Shown here one piece after another: positions 16,792-25,059 of a DNA stretch of 58,248 bases (positions are counted from its first letter, which is position 1; every line of letters starts with the position of its first letter). The position numbers and the translations under genes were made by a program. A model generated the notes under the pieces. The model ran no database searches, was not told the origin of the DNA, and saw only the letters and a program-made list of their open reading frames with translations. This DNA is from an alpha proteobacterium SCGC AAA536-G10 (lineage in GTDB: Bacteria > Pseudomonadota > Alphaproteobacteria > Puniceispirillales > Marisalimonadaceae), in the NCBI GenBank assembly GCA_000384615.1, contig ARQU01000001.1, positions 306,246 through 364,493 of the forward strand. The letters are read 5' to 3'.

Positions 16792-17119
16792 AAAAAAATA
16801 ATAGAAATATTTTTAAATTCTTTGGAAAAATTAAATTCAATTAATTAACCTTATGAAGTTTATAAGTATATTTTATACATAATATAATTTATTTAAAGTT
16901 TAAATTTTAAGTTACCTGTACAGGTTATGGTGTAAAATAAAAGGCTATCTCTTTTACGTGCCATAGTACGTGTACCCCCAGTGTCCCTTGCATACCCTTT
17001 ATATTCTCATAAATATAATTTAAAACACCATTTAAAAGCGATTTAAGAGTCACTGAGTCTATATAATTTCATGAATCCTTACGTTTACTTATCTCACAAA
17101 CTTTGACTCTGTATGTGTC
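16792..17119. other. Non-coding spacer downstream of integrase
   Basis: No gene is visible in these 328 bp. The spacer holds a 12-bp perfect palindrome, ACCTGTACAGGT at 16914-16925, about 125 bp upstream of the secreted-protein gene's start, which may be an operator. Nearby is the imperfect repeat TACGTG...TACGTG (16957-16975). Confidence 0.5.
16914..16925. promoter_or_regulatory. 12-bp palindrome ACCTGTACAGGT, possible operator
   Basis: A perfect palindrome in the only long spacer between the integrase and the secreted-protein gene. Its size and symmetry suit a dimeric regulator, but no regulator gene is seen in the element. Confidence 0.35.
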
Positions 17120-18070
17120 TTATTTCAAGCCTTTATAATGAGCATATCTGAATAGCTGCGATATTGTTCTGTGCCCACTAATTGACGCAATGTGAGGTAT
17201 AGAAAGATTCTGCTCAAATAGACGACTAATGGCTTCATGCCTAAAATCATGGAACCTTATTTTTATATTCAGTTTGTTGCACAACCTTTGATAACAAAGC
17301 CTCAAACTATTAACGCTTATTGGAAATATTTTGTCATTAACCATATCTAAGTTTTTTAAAACTATTCTAACATCATTATTGATTTTGATGGATCGAGCAT
17401 AACCAGTCTTTGTATTATCAATGTTAATAAGACTGCGTTTTAAATCTATATCAGACCATTTAAGAGATAGTATTTCTCCCCTTCTCATAGCTGTATATAA
17501 GGCTATTAAAATAATGGGTTTAAGATACATATTACTGTGCTTTGAAGCCTCTTCTAGTAACATTTTAATATCATGATCATTTATACGCCGAACAGCTCTT
17601 TGATGGATCTGTGGGAGTCTAATGCCTGCAAAAAGGTCAAAAGGTACGTCCCAGTCCCATTCTAGTTTTGCAACTTGCAGCGCATGTTTTACAATGCCAA
17701 ATTCACGTATAATTGTTGATGGCTTGACGCTCAATAATCTCTTATCTCTGTATTCAGCTATCTGCGCTGCTGATAGCATATTAAGAGGTAATGCAACACA
17801 TTTGTTTTTCATAAAGGCATTAATCATAAAGGTTTCAGATGAAGCTGATTTCTTATGCGGAATTACAGTATCTTTATATTTTACTAAAATCTCTTGAAGT
17901 GTTTTGGGACGGTATTGCATCCCTACTTTTATATTTTTTTCGAGCTCTATTTCTTTGGATCTTGCCCACCGTCTTGCAAGATCAAGGGTATGAAAAGTTG
18001 CAGATGTCCCCTTTCCTCTTATTCTTACTTGTACTTGATACTTGTTATTTCGTTTACGAATTGTTGCCAT
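17120..18070 (-). CDS. Tyrosine recombinase (integrase) of the tRNA-Val element
   Basis: This 316-aa site-specific recombinase has a short N-terminal arm-binding-like domain (1-50, MATIRKRNNKYQVQVRIRGKG), a core-binding helical domain (about 55-150) and a C-terminal catalytic domain. Catalytic residues are in place: R196 in TAMRRGE, K221 in TKTG, H274 and R277 in HDFRH, H300 in SGHRT, and the nucleophile Y309 in RYAH. Length is slightly short for phage integrases but complete. It lies 89 bp inside the right repeat and reads away from it. A GTGAC pair at 18085-18100 sits directly upstream of its start and could both bind the protein and let it control its own promoter. It should catalyse recombination between the two 73-bp repeats. 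Confidence 0.95.
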   Translation of the reverse strand: MATIRKRNNKYQVQVRIRGKGTSATFHTLDLARRWARSKEIELEKNIKVGMQYRPKTLQEILVKYKDTVIPHKKSASSETFMINAFMKNKCVALPLNMLSAAQIAEYRDKRLLSVKPSTIIREFGIVKHALQVAKLEWDWDVPFDLFAGIRLPQIHQRAVRRINDHDIKMLLEEASKHSNMYLKPIILIALYTAMRRGEILSLKWSDIDLKRSLINIDNTKTGYARSIKINNDVRIVLKNLDMVNDKIFPISVNSLRLCYQRLCNKLNIKIRFHDFRHEAISRLFEQNLSIPHIASISGHRTISQLFRYAHYKGLK

Positions 18071-18084
18071 ATGTCTCTCCTATT

Positions 18085-18100
18085 GTGACTGTAGAGTGAC
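18085..18100 (+). repeat. Paired GTGAC repeats upstream of integrase
   Basis: GTGAC at 18085-18089 and 18096-18100, an 11-bp offset identical to that of the left-end pair (6333, 6344). They are candidate integrase arm sites or an int operator. Confidence 0.45.
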
Positions 18101-18159
18101 AACAACGAAAAATATGACTTACATTTGTAGCTAAACTGTTGATATTATGGTAAAAACCT

Positions 18160-18232
18160 ACTGGGATTGAACCAGTGACCCCTTCGATGTCAACGAAGTG
18201 CTCTCCCGCTGAGCTATAGTCCCATTATCAAA
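18160..18232. repeat. Right 73-bp direct repeat, truncated tRNA-Val copy
   Basis: Identical to 6160-6232. On the minus strand it contains the tRNA-Val 5' end through the T arm but then reads AGGTTTTT instead of the acceptor TAGTCCC, so the acceptor stem cannot form and the copy is not functional. An ACCA happens to follow (18151-18148). A TATATT box lies upstream at the same distance as in the complete gene. Confidence 0.95.
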
Positions 18233-18294
18233 TTATTCATTATGTGGTACTAATATAAATAATGTTAAACGACCAAATGTAAAGTTAAATAATC

Positions 18295-18666
18295 ATGAGA
18301 AAAGTTATTTTGAAATGTAAGGGAAAAGAATTAGTTTTCGAGTTAAGAGATACATTAACTGCTGACATAATTTATAATTCATTGCCGCTAAAATCAAAAA
18401 TACAGAAATGGGGAGAAGAAATTTATTTTGAAACTGGATTAAGCATTAAATTAGAAAAAAACGCTAAATCAGTTGTAAATATTGGTGAAATTGCTTTTTG
18501 GAATAGTGGATCTGCTATAGCCATAGGATATGGAAAAACTCCAATTTCTAATGGCAACGAAATAAGACTAATCTCACCTTGCAATATATGGGCAGACTGC
18601 AAATTTGATAAAACTTACGTTGAAAACATAAAAGAAAATGAGACAATTATTTTAGAAAAGTTTTAA
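18295..18666 (+). CDS. Cyclophilin-like fold protein (TM1367/DUF3830-like)
   Basis: This 123-aa soluble protein has the signature of the small cyclophilin-like family: 'TADIIYNSLPLKSKIQKWGEEIYFET' spread over about 23-48, 'GEIAFWNSGSAIAIGYGKTP' (about 63-82) and a C-terminal 'ISPCNIWADC'. In the family the WG.EIYF and G.iayW segments form the beta barrel. Peptidyl-prolyl isomerase activity is not established for these proteins. It is the first gene right of the tRNA-Val element, 62 bp from the repeat, so it is the original chromosomal neighbour. Its stop is 2 bp from the convergent thioesterase gene. Confidence 0.8.
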   Translation: MRKVILKCKGKELVFELRDTLTADIIYNSLPLKSKIQKWGEEIYFETGLSIKLEKNAKSVVNIGEIAFWNSGSAIAIGYGKTPISNGNEIRLISPCNIWADCKFDKTYVENIKENETIILEKF

Positions 18667-18668
18667 AT

Positions 18669-19106
18669 TTATAGTTCTACAAATATAGTATCTAATGTTT
18701 TTTTGAAATCATAATTTAGAGGTATTGGGGTATTTGTTTCTCTATTTACATATACATGTACAAAAAAACCATCCGCAGAAGAAATTTCATCATTTCCATG
18801 AAATAAACCTACTTCATATCTTACTGAACTAGTTCCAATTTTGGTTACTCTTATCCCCGCATCGATTTCTTCTGGATATTGAAAAGAAGAAAAATAATTG
18901 CAACCTGATTGAACAATTAAACCGATATTTTTACCATACTTTATATCAATTAAATTGTTTTGAATTAGCCATTTATTAACTGCAGTATCAAATAATGCGT
19001 AATAAACAATATTATTCATATGGCCATAAATATCATTATCATTCCACCTTGTGCTTATTTTAGAAAAAAAATTATATTCACTTCTATTAGAGGGTTTTTT
19101 TTTCAA
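18669..19106 (-). CDS. Acyl-CoA thioesterase, 4HBT hotdog family
   Basis: A hotdog-fold thioesterase of about 145 aa. The 4HBT motif is clear: 'STRWNDNDIYGHMNNIVYYALFD', with the catalytic Asp in DNDIYGH, followed by 'IGTSSVRYEVGLF' strands. It hydrolyses short or aromatic acyl-CoA esters in the cytoplasm (family knowledge). The frame is open to TTG 19136, but that would overlap the repaired end of the aminotransferase. TTG 19106, giving LKKKPSNR, starts just at that gene's restored stop and is preferred. No strong ribosome site is visible; translational coupling to the upstream aminotransferase is likely. Confidence 0.8.
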   Translation of the reverse strand: MKKKPSNRSEYNFFSKISTRWNDNDIYGHMNNIVYYALFDTAVNKWLIQNNLIDIKYGKNIGLIVQSGCNYFSSFQYPEEIDAGIRVTKIGTSSVRYEVGLFHGNDEISSADGFFVHVYVNRETNTPIPLNYDFKKTLDTIFVEL

Positions 19107-19107
19107 T

Positions 19108-20324
19108 TTAAATTCCTTTGCCCTTAAATTCTTCAAGAGAACATATTTTAGATGAAATAAAATCTATTTTGTTTTCAGGCAAAGAAGCGATATTCACACG
19201 ACCATCCGGCATAAGGTATATTCCATTTTTTTTCTCAAGATCATTATACCTTCACGGGATATAGGTAAAAGAGAAAACATACCATTTTGAACTTTTAAAA
19301 AACTAAAATAATCTGTTTGTTGCTTTTCTTGTAAAGAATTTGCAAGTTTATGTCTCAGAGACACAATTCTGTTCTGCATTGTTCTAATTTCTTCAAGCCA
19401 GGCTTTTTTTAAAACTTTATGTTTTAACAAAGTATTAATTATTTCTGCAGCATGATCGGGTGGATGAAAATAAAGTTCTCGCGCTATCTCACTTAACATA
19501 GTTTCTAAAGATTTGCTTTTAACTTTATCGACATCAGTTATTACCGCAATCATTCCACATCGATCTCTATATACACCAAACGTTTTACTGGATGAAACTG
19601 TGATAATTACCTCTGGTACTATTTGGACTAATTTTCTAATTCCAAGAACATCATCTATTATACTTTTCCCAAATCCTTGATATACTAAATCAATAAACGG
19701 TAATATCCCTTTTTTAAGACAAATATTGGCGACTTGTTCCCATTGTTCTAAAGATAAATCTGCACCAGTTGGGTTATGACAACATCCATGTAATAACAAT
19801 GAATCTCCTGATTTGAGTTTATTCAAGTCATTAATCATATTATCAAAATCTAAGAAATTATTTTGTTCATTATAATAAGTATGTTTGGAAATTTTCAATC
19901 CAGCTTTTTCAAACATAAATGGCTGTTGTCCCCAAGTAGGATCAGGTATAGATATAAGTTTATTTTGTACATTATTTTTTATCAATTCACCTGCGATACG
20001 TAATCCAGAACCAGCACCTGGTATTTGTATAGCGCCAACTTTGTCTTTTCGTTCAGAAAGAAGATCTTTACCAAGAACTAAATCTAAAATATTTTTGCAA
20101 TATTCACTATTACCTACGGGAGTTTTATAAGATTTTGACTTTTCATTTTGATACAAAATACCTTCAGCTTTTTTTACAGCTTTAAAAATTGGAGCCTTAC
20201 CTTTTTCATCCCTATAAATTCCAATGCCCAAATCAATTTTTGTATCTCTTACATCATTTTCTAAATCTTTAAACATTTGTCTGGTTGAATCAAGTAACGG
20301 ATCTGGAATGTTAAAATGTCTCAT
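19108..20324 (-). pseudogene. Aromatic/aspartate aminotransferase with C-terminal frameshift
   Basis: This class I PLP-dependent aminotransferase transfers amino groups between aspartate or aromatic amino acids and 2-oxo acids. Family features are present: 'IPDPTWGQQPF', 'LLHGCCHNPTGADLS', 'PFIDLVYQGFG', and the PLP lysine in VSSSKTFGVYRDRCG. As read, the frame ends early at 19194 with ILRKKMEYTLCRMVV. In the next frame the expected C terminus continues from the poly-A run: NGIYLMPDGRVNIASLPENK, to a stop at 19108. One extra A in the run (T8 at 19226-19233 on the plus strand) restores the normal length of about 400 aa. This is either a sequencing error or a recent mutation. Confidence 0.85.
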
Positions 20325-20429
20325 AATAAACTTTCAATAATTATTAATTAGTTTTTAAAATAAATTAATATAAAGTAAATACATTTAATTAATAAATAAA
20401 AACAAATTATATTGATTTAGAAATTTACT

Positions 20430-21257
20430 ATGCTAGAAAAATTTATTAGGACTAATCCCAAAAATCCAGTATTATTAACTGTTCCGCATGCTGGAGATTT
20501 TTATCCTAATAGTTTCATGCAAAACTTAAAATTAAAATTAAATAAAGTTAGAAAAATTGAAGATTTTCAATCTAATAGAATATTAGATTTAATGGATTTT
20601 AAAAATGCAGATGTTATTATAGCTAAATGCTCTAGAGTAGTTGTAGACTTAAATAGATCTAGAAATGCTATAGATAACGATATGTTTATTAATAGGGTAA
20701 ACACTCATCATATAGATGAAAAAAAAATGATTTCATTTGGCCTAGGTGTTTTCCCAAAAATTATTTTAAGTGAAAATATATTTAAGAATAAATTACCAGT
20801 TTCATATGCTAATTCAATTTTAGAAAATTACTATGATCCTTTTCATAAAATTTTATCAAACCAAATAAATAAATTATTAAAAAGATTTGGGATTTGTTAT
20901 CACTTTGATTTACATTCCATGCCATCCAATGCTCTAAAACGGTTCAAGAAAAAACCAGATATTGTCTTAGGAAATAATCATGGAAGAAGCTCTTCGAGTG
21001 AATTAATAGATTATATGCGAAAGAATTTTGAAAATAATGGTTTAATTGTTCAATTAAATAATCCTTATGCAGGTGGGTTTATTACTAGAAACTACGGTAA
21101 TCCATCAAAAGGCGTTGAGACTATACAAATAGAAGTTAATAGATCCTTATATATGAGTGAAGAAAAGCTTTTAATAAGTGATTTAAAGCCATTGCAAGAA
21201 GTCTTTAAAAAAACTTTTGAAAATTTTAATCTTTATACAAAATATGCTGCTGAGTAA
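20430..21257 (+). CDS. N-formylglutamate amidohydrolase family protein
   Basis: This 275-aa protein of the FGase family hydrolyses N-formylglutamate or similar N-acyl amino acids to glutamate and formate. The metal-site motifs are seen in order: 'VPHAGDFYP' (about 19-27), 'VVDLNRSRNAID' (about 70-81), 'HFDLHSMP' (about 153-160) and 'IQIEVNRSLYM' near the C terminus. There is no hut operon nearby, so a histidine-degradation role is not supported by context. The gene is divergent from the aminotransferase and its stop abuts that of mnmC on the other strand with no spacer. Confidence 0.85.
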   Translation: MLEKFIRTNPKNPVLLTVPHAGDFYPNSFMQNLKLKLNKVRKIEDFQSNRILDLMDFKNADVIIAKCSRVVVDLNRSRNAIDNDMFINRVNTHHIDEKKMISFGLGVFPKIILSENIFKNKLPVSYANSILENYYDPFHKILSNQINKLLKRFGICYHFDLHSMPSNALKRFKKKPDIVLGNNHGRSSSSELIDYMRKNFENNGLIVQLNNPYAGGFITRNYGNPSKGVETIQIEVNRSLYMSEEKLLISDLKPLQEVFKKTFENFNLYTKYAAE

Positions 21258-23063
21258 TTACAGCAATCTTTCAATCGTTAATAGTTTCTTAAGTTTGCTG
21301 TTAATTACTAATTGGTCATTTATGATTTTTGTTACCAAAAGTTCCGCATAAAATGGTGCATAAACAAATCCCCATGCACCCATACCACCTAATATATATA
21401 TATTATTTGATTTTTTACCTCTTAACGAATTTAAATCACCAAAAAATGGCATTCTATCTTTAGTACTCGCTCTTACACTTACTCTGTGACCACTTTCATT
21501 AATATTATAATAAATATTTTTTCTTAAAAATTCTGGTATGGAGTTTATATTAGTATTTTGGTCAATTTCTCTAAAACATTTATTGGCATTTCTATTAAAT
21601 GAAGCTCCTATTTGGTAATACCCCTTGAAAGCTTGGGAGATATGATGACCATAGCTGAAATTGATTTTTAAATTTGAACTTAACTCATTTGCTTTTAAGT
21701 AAGTTACTTGGCCTGAAATTGGGTTTATTGGTAAATTTTGACTAAGATTAGTCATCTCAAATCCATTGGCCCAAATTACTGTTTTCGCTTTCAATCTGTT
21801 ACCAAATTTATCAATAATAATGTTAAGACCATCCTTTGAAGTTATTTTTTTAACATCAAATTTCGATATAAATTCTACATCTTTTATAAGATTTTGAATG
21901 AATTTACTATTGTCTACTATACCACTAGATTTCATATAGATATGATTAATAAATTTTAAAAAATTAAGTTTGTCATAATTATTATTAAGCAAGTCTAAGG
22001 GCCAATTATTTTCTAATAGTTTTTTAAATTTAATTATATCTCTGCCTCTAGAAGGGATTAGAACAAGACCATCTGATCTTGGGATTGCATTTAAATTTTT
22101 TGCAATTTTCCTTGAATATAGAAAAGCTTCAAGTGATAACAAACCATAAGGAGAATCATCCATAGTTAATTTTGGCATTTGTAGAGCTAATTTATTTCCA
22201 CTTGCTCCATTAGCAAGTTTATAAGACTTATCAATTATAAAACACTCAATGTTTCTTTTCCTTAAAGCATAAGCTAAGGAAGCACCAGAGATACCTGATC
22301 CAATTACAGCAACTGGACCTATATTTTTTTCACAGCTAAATTTGTTTTGATTACTACTAATTAAATCCTTTTTAGTGGCATAAGAAATTTCTTTTTTGTT
22401 ACCGTATCCACTTACTTTTGAAACTTTAAAACCAGCCTTCAATAAACCTCTTCTGATGTGACCTGCAACAGAAAATGTGCTTAAAGATCCATCTAAATTA
22501 GTAAAATTATAAAGTTGTTTAAAAAGTTTATCAGTCCACACCAATGGATTTTTTTTTGGAGAAAAGCCGTCTAAAAACCAAGTATCTGCTTTAAAATTAA
22601 AATTTATTAAAGAAGTAATATCGTCATAAATTAAAATTAAATTTATATTATCAGCTTTTATAAAAATTCTATGAGTTGATTTACATCTTTCGGGAATATT
22701 TTTTAAAAGAAATCTTGAATATCCATCCAAATTTTTGAATTTTTTGTATACTCTTTCAATATCTTTTTTAGACAGAGGAGCATTTTCAAAACTTATATAT
22801 GTTAAAGATCCATTATTTTTTCTATTTTCTTTCCACAATTTCCAGGTTAAAAGAAAATTTAAACCTGTACCAAAACCTATCTCAGCAATGACAAATTTTT
22901 GTTTATTTTTAAATTTTTTGGATAAATTATTTGTGTTGAGATAAACATGCTCAGTCTCTTTTGGTCCATTCAATTTATCAAAATATATATCATTATAAGA
23001 TTTTGAATAAATTCCTAATTTCGATGAAATTGAAAATCTAGGATTTATTAAGTTATTTTTCAT
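21258..23063 (-). CDS. mnmC: Bifunctional tRNA mnm5s2U biosynthesis protein MnmC
   Basis: This 601-aa protein carries out the last two steps of mnm5s2U34 formation in tRNA. Residues 1 to about 235 are the MnmD-type SAM methyltransferase (KFVIAEIGFGTGLNFL near 56-71, then DTWFLDGFSPKKNP near 160). Residues about 250-601 are the FAD-dependent MnmC oxidoreductase, starting with VIGSGISGASLAYAL and ending with 'ILGGMGAWGFVYAP'. The order matches E. coli MnmC (668 aa), with some shortening in loops. It is transcribed alone on the minus strand and is convergent with the FGase gene. The first residues (MKNNLINPRFS) fit the family start, and 76 bp separate it from the divergent YcgN gene. Confidence 0.95.
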   Translation of the reverse strand: MKNNLINPRFSISSKLGIYSKSYNDIYFDKLNGPKETEHVYLNTNNLSKKFKNKQKFVIAEIGFGTGLNFLLTWKLWKENRKNNGSLTYISFENAPLSKKDIERVYKKFKNLDGYSRFLLKNIPERCKSTHRIFIKADNINLILIYDDITSLINFNFKADTWFLDGFSPKKNPLVWTDKLFKQLYNFTNLDGSLSTFSVAGHIRRGLLKAGFKVSKVSGYGNKKEISYATKKDLISSNQNKFSCEKNIGPVAVIGSGISGASLAYALRKRNIECFIIDKSYKLANGASGNKLALQMPKLTMDDSPYGLLSLEAFLYSRKIAKNLNAIPRSDGLVLIPSRGRDIIKFKKLLENNWPLDLLNNNYDKLNFLKFINHIYMKSSGIVDNSKFIQNLIKDVEFISKFDVKKITSKDGLNIIIDKFGNRLKAKTVIWANGFEMTNLSQNLPINPISGQVTYLKANELSSNLKINFSYGHHISQAFKGYYQIGASFNRNANKCFREIDQNTNINSIPEFLRKNIYYNINESGHRVSVRASTKDRMPFFGDLNSLRGKKSNNIYILGGMGAWGFVYAPFYAELLVTKIINDQLVINSKLKKLLTIERLL

Positions 23064-23139
23064 TTTAGATCTTTATAAATGAATAAAAATTTATTAAAAC
23101 AATTTTATACATTATATAAGCTAGAGATTTTAATAATAT

Positions 23140-23565
23140 ATGTTTTGGGAAACAAAAAAATTAAAAGACATGTCATCAAGTGAGTGGGAGTCATTATGTG
23201 ATAAATGTGGTAAATGTTGTGTGATCAAACTGGAGGATTTTGATACTCAGGATATTTATTATACAAACGTATCATGCAAATTGTTATGTGAAAAAACTGC
23301 ATTGTGCAAAGACTATATTAATAGAAAATCAATAGTACCAGATTGTACAATTTTATCTTCAGAAAATTTAAAAAACCTGAAATGGATGCCTGAAACATGC
23401 GCATACAAGCTTGTAGATCAAGGAAAAAAATTACCGAAATGGCATCCTCTTATATCTGGAAATGAAGAAGAAATCGTAAAAAGTGGAAATAGTGTAAAAA
23501 ATAGAGTAACTAATGAAAAAAATATAAAAATTAAAAACTTACCTAATTATATTTATGATTGGTAA
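23140..23565 (+). CDS. YcgN-type cysteine-cluster protein (UPF0260)
   Basis: This 141-aa protein has the hallmark start 'FWETKKLKDMSSSEWESLCDKCGKCC', a cysteine cluster (CDKCGKCC at about 20-27), further Cys at 'VSCKLLC' and 'ALCKDY', and 'WMPETCAYKLV' in the C-terminal half. The cysteines probably bind a metal or Fe-S cluster. The molecular role is unknown although the family is widespread in Proteobacteria. It is divergent from mnmC and overlaps nothing; the small membrane peptide gene follows after 17 bp. Confidence 0.85.
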   Translation: MFWETKKLKDMSSSEWESLCDKCGKCCVIKLEDFDTQDIYYTNVSCKLLCEKTALCKDYINRKSIVPDCTILSSENLKNLKWMPETCAYKLVDQGKKLPKWHPLISGNEEEIVKSGNSVKNRVTNEKNIKIKNLPNYIYDW

Positions 23566-23582
23566 AAATTATAGGTACAAAT

Positions 23583-23759
23583 ATGTCAAAGAATATGTGG
23601 ATTTTAGCAGCACTAATTTCTATTTTAGTTATAGCTTCGATTTATCGTGAGCAATCAGGTATGAAAATGCCAGATCATTTAAATTGTAAAGAATCAATGT
23701 TACAACAAATGTTTTCAGATCAATGTACGCCAAGATCTGGATTAATAAAGAAACAATAA
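23583..23759 (+). CDS. Small single-pass membrane or exported peptide
   Basis: This 58-aa protein from ATG 23583 has one hydrophobic helix (about 5-18, MWILAALISILVIA) followed by a short soluble part with two cysteines (LNCKES and DQCTPR). The frame could begin at TTG 23559, but that start overlaps the YcgN gene, so ATG is preferred. Not recognised; one helix plus two Cys suits a periplasmic-facing anchor. Confidence 0.5.
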   Translation: MSKNMWILAALISILVIASIYREQSGMKMPDHLNCKESMLQQMFSDQCTPRSGLIKKQ

Positions 23760-23784
23760 AAATCTAATATAGAGTTCCTAATAA

Positions 23785-25050
23785 ATGAAAATTGCAATAA
23801 TTGGTTCTGGTATATCAGGGCTTTCTTCGGCTTTACTTTTGTCACAAAAACATAATATTACTTTATTTGAAATTAACAAAAGATTTGGAGGCCATGCAAA
23901 CACAGTTGATATAATGTATAAACAAAATTTAATTCCAGTTGATACAGGCTTTATTGTTTATAACAAGTTAAACTATCCTAATTTAATAGGTTTTTTTGAT
24001 TTTTTGAAAATAGAAACAATAAATTCAGACATGTCCTTTGCTGTTTCAGCAAGAGATGGACAATTAGAGTACTCTGGATCAATGACAGGAATATTTGCTC
24101 AAAAAAGAAATTTACTTAATATTAAATTTTATAAAATGCTTAAAGATATTGTTGTGTTTTTTTTATTTGGTTACAAATATGCTTTTCAAGTTAATGAAAA
24201 TGAAAGTTTAGGTGAATACGTAAAAAGATGTAAATTTAGTAATGAGTTTATAAATGATCATCTTATTCCAATGTCCTCTGCTATATGGTCTTGTCCAGAA
24301 AAGGAAATATTGAATTTTCCCGCGAAAACTCTTCTTACTTTTTTTAAAAATCATCAGTTAATTAATTTTATATTTCGACCAAAATGGAGAACGGTTAAGG
24401 GTGGTTCAAGACAATATGTGAATAAAGTTATAGAAAAACTTAAAAAGAACAAAAAAAATAAATTAGTCTTAAATTCAAAAATTAAATCTATTTTTTCTGA
24501 AAATAATAAAATTGAAATCAACTTTGAAAAAAATACTGAAATATTTGATAAAGTTATTATGGCAACACATCCAGATCAAACGATCAGATTAATTAAAAAC
24601 CTAGATAAACAATCAACTAACATTTTAAGTAAATTTAAATATCAAAAAAACACAGTTTATTTACATTCCGATAAGAACTTGATGCCTAAAAATAAAAAAA
24701 CATGGTCTAGCTGGAATTATATATCCAGTAAAAAAGAAAAAAAGTCTTCCGTGACATATTGGATGAACTTACTACAAAACATTAACAATTCTCTAAATGT
24801 ATTTGTTAGTTTAAACCCATACATAATTCCTTCTAAATCGTTGACTTACAAAAAAATTATTTATGAACACCCTATTTTTAATTCTAAAACTAATGAAGCT
24901 CAAAGAAAAGTAATTGAAATACAGGGAAGAAATAATATTTTTTATGTAGGAGCATGGTTAAAATATGGTTTTCATGAGGACGGTATTGCATCTGCTGTAA
25001 AAATAAGTAAGACCTTTAAAGTTGATGTGCCCTGGGAACAAAGAAATTGA
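23785..25050 (+). CDS. FAD-dependent amine-oxidase-type oxidoreductase of a lipid-modification cluster
   Basis: This 421-aa flavoprotein has an N-terminal dinucleotide-binding motif (IAIIGSGISGLSSALLL, about 3-19) with the acidic end 'TLFEINKRFGGHANTVD', and a C-terminal FAD segment 'FYVGAWLKYGFHEDGIASA' (about 390-408). It belongs to the amine-oxidase/phytoene-desaturase-like group that regularly sits with DUF1365 and a cyclopropane-fatty-acid-synthase-like methyltransferase. In Rhodobacter, comparable flavoproteins act as desaturases on methylated fatty acids in furan fatty acid synthesis (family knowledge, recalled with moderate certainty). Here that role is inferred from gene order. The next gene begins 9 bp later. 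Confidence 0.85.
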   Translation: MKIAIIGSGISGLSSALLLSQKHNITLFEINKRFGGHANTVDIMYKQNLIPVDTGFIVYNKLNYPNLIGFFDFLKIETINSDMSFAVSARDGQLEYSGSMTGIFAQKRNLLNIKFYKMLKDIVVFFLFGYKYAFQVNENESLGEYVKRCKFSNEFINDHLIPMSSAIWSCPEKEILNFPAKTLLTFFKNHQLINFIFRPKWRTVKGGSRQYVNKVIEKLKKNKKNKLVLNSKIKSIFSENNKIEINFEKNTEIFDKVIMATHPDQTIRLIKNLDKQSTNILSKFKYQKNTVYLHSDKNLMPKNKKTWSSWNYISSKKEKKSSVTYWMNLLQNINNSLNVFVSLNPYIIPSKSLTYKKIIYEHPIFNSKTNEAQRKVIEIQGRNNIFYVGAWLKYGFHEDGIASAVKISKTFKVDVPWEQRN

Positions 25051-25059
25051 GTTTATATA

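Larger units (their letters stand above)
6160..18232. mobile_element. 12.0-kb integrative element in tRNA-Val
   Basis: Two perfect 73-bp tRNA-derived repeats lie exactly 12,000 bp apart. A tyrosine recombinase gene sits just inside the right repeat, reading away from it. Paired GTGAC motifs 11 bp apart lie near both ends. Between the repeats are about a dozen genes, mostly unrecognised, including a palm-domain polymerase-like protein that may replicate the element, envelope proteins and a TerB-like protein. No capsid, tail, terminase, relaxase or type IV secretion gene is visible, so this is neither a complete phage nor a self-transmissible conjugative element. A satellite-like or mobilised island is the best reading, by inference. 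Confidence 0.9.

Noticed and set aside
6149-18232. Prophage
   Set aside because: An integrase and att repeats are present, but no terminase, portal, capsid, tail, lysis or phage repressor gene is visible in the 12 kb.
18148-18232. Second functional tRNA-Val
   Set aside because: The acceptor 3' strand is missing; the ACCA at the end does not rescue pairing with GGGACTA.
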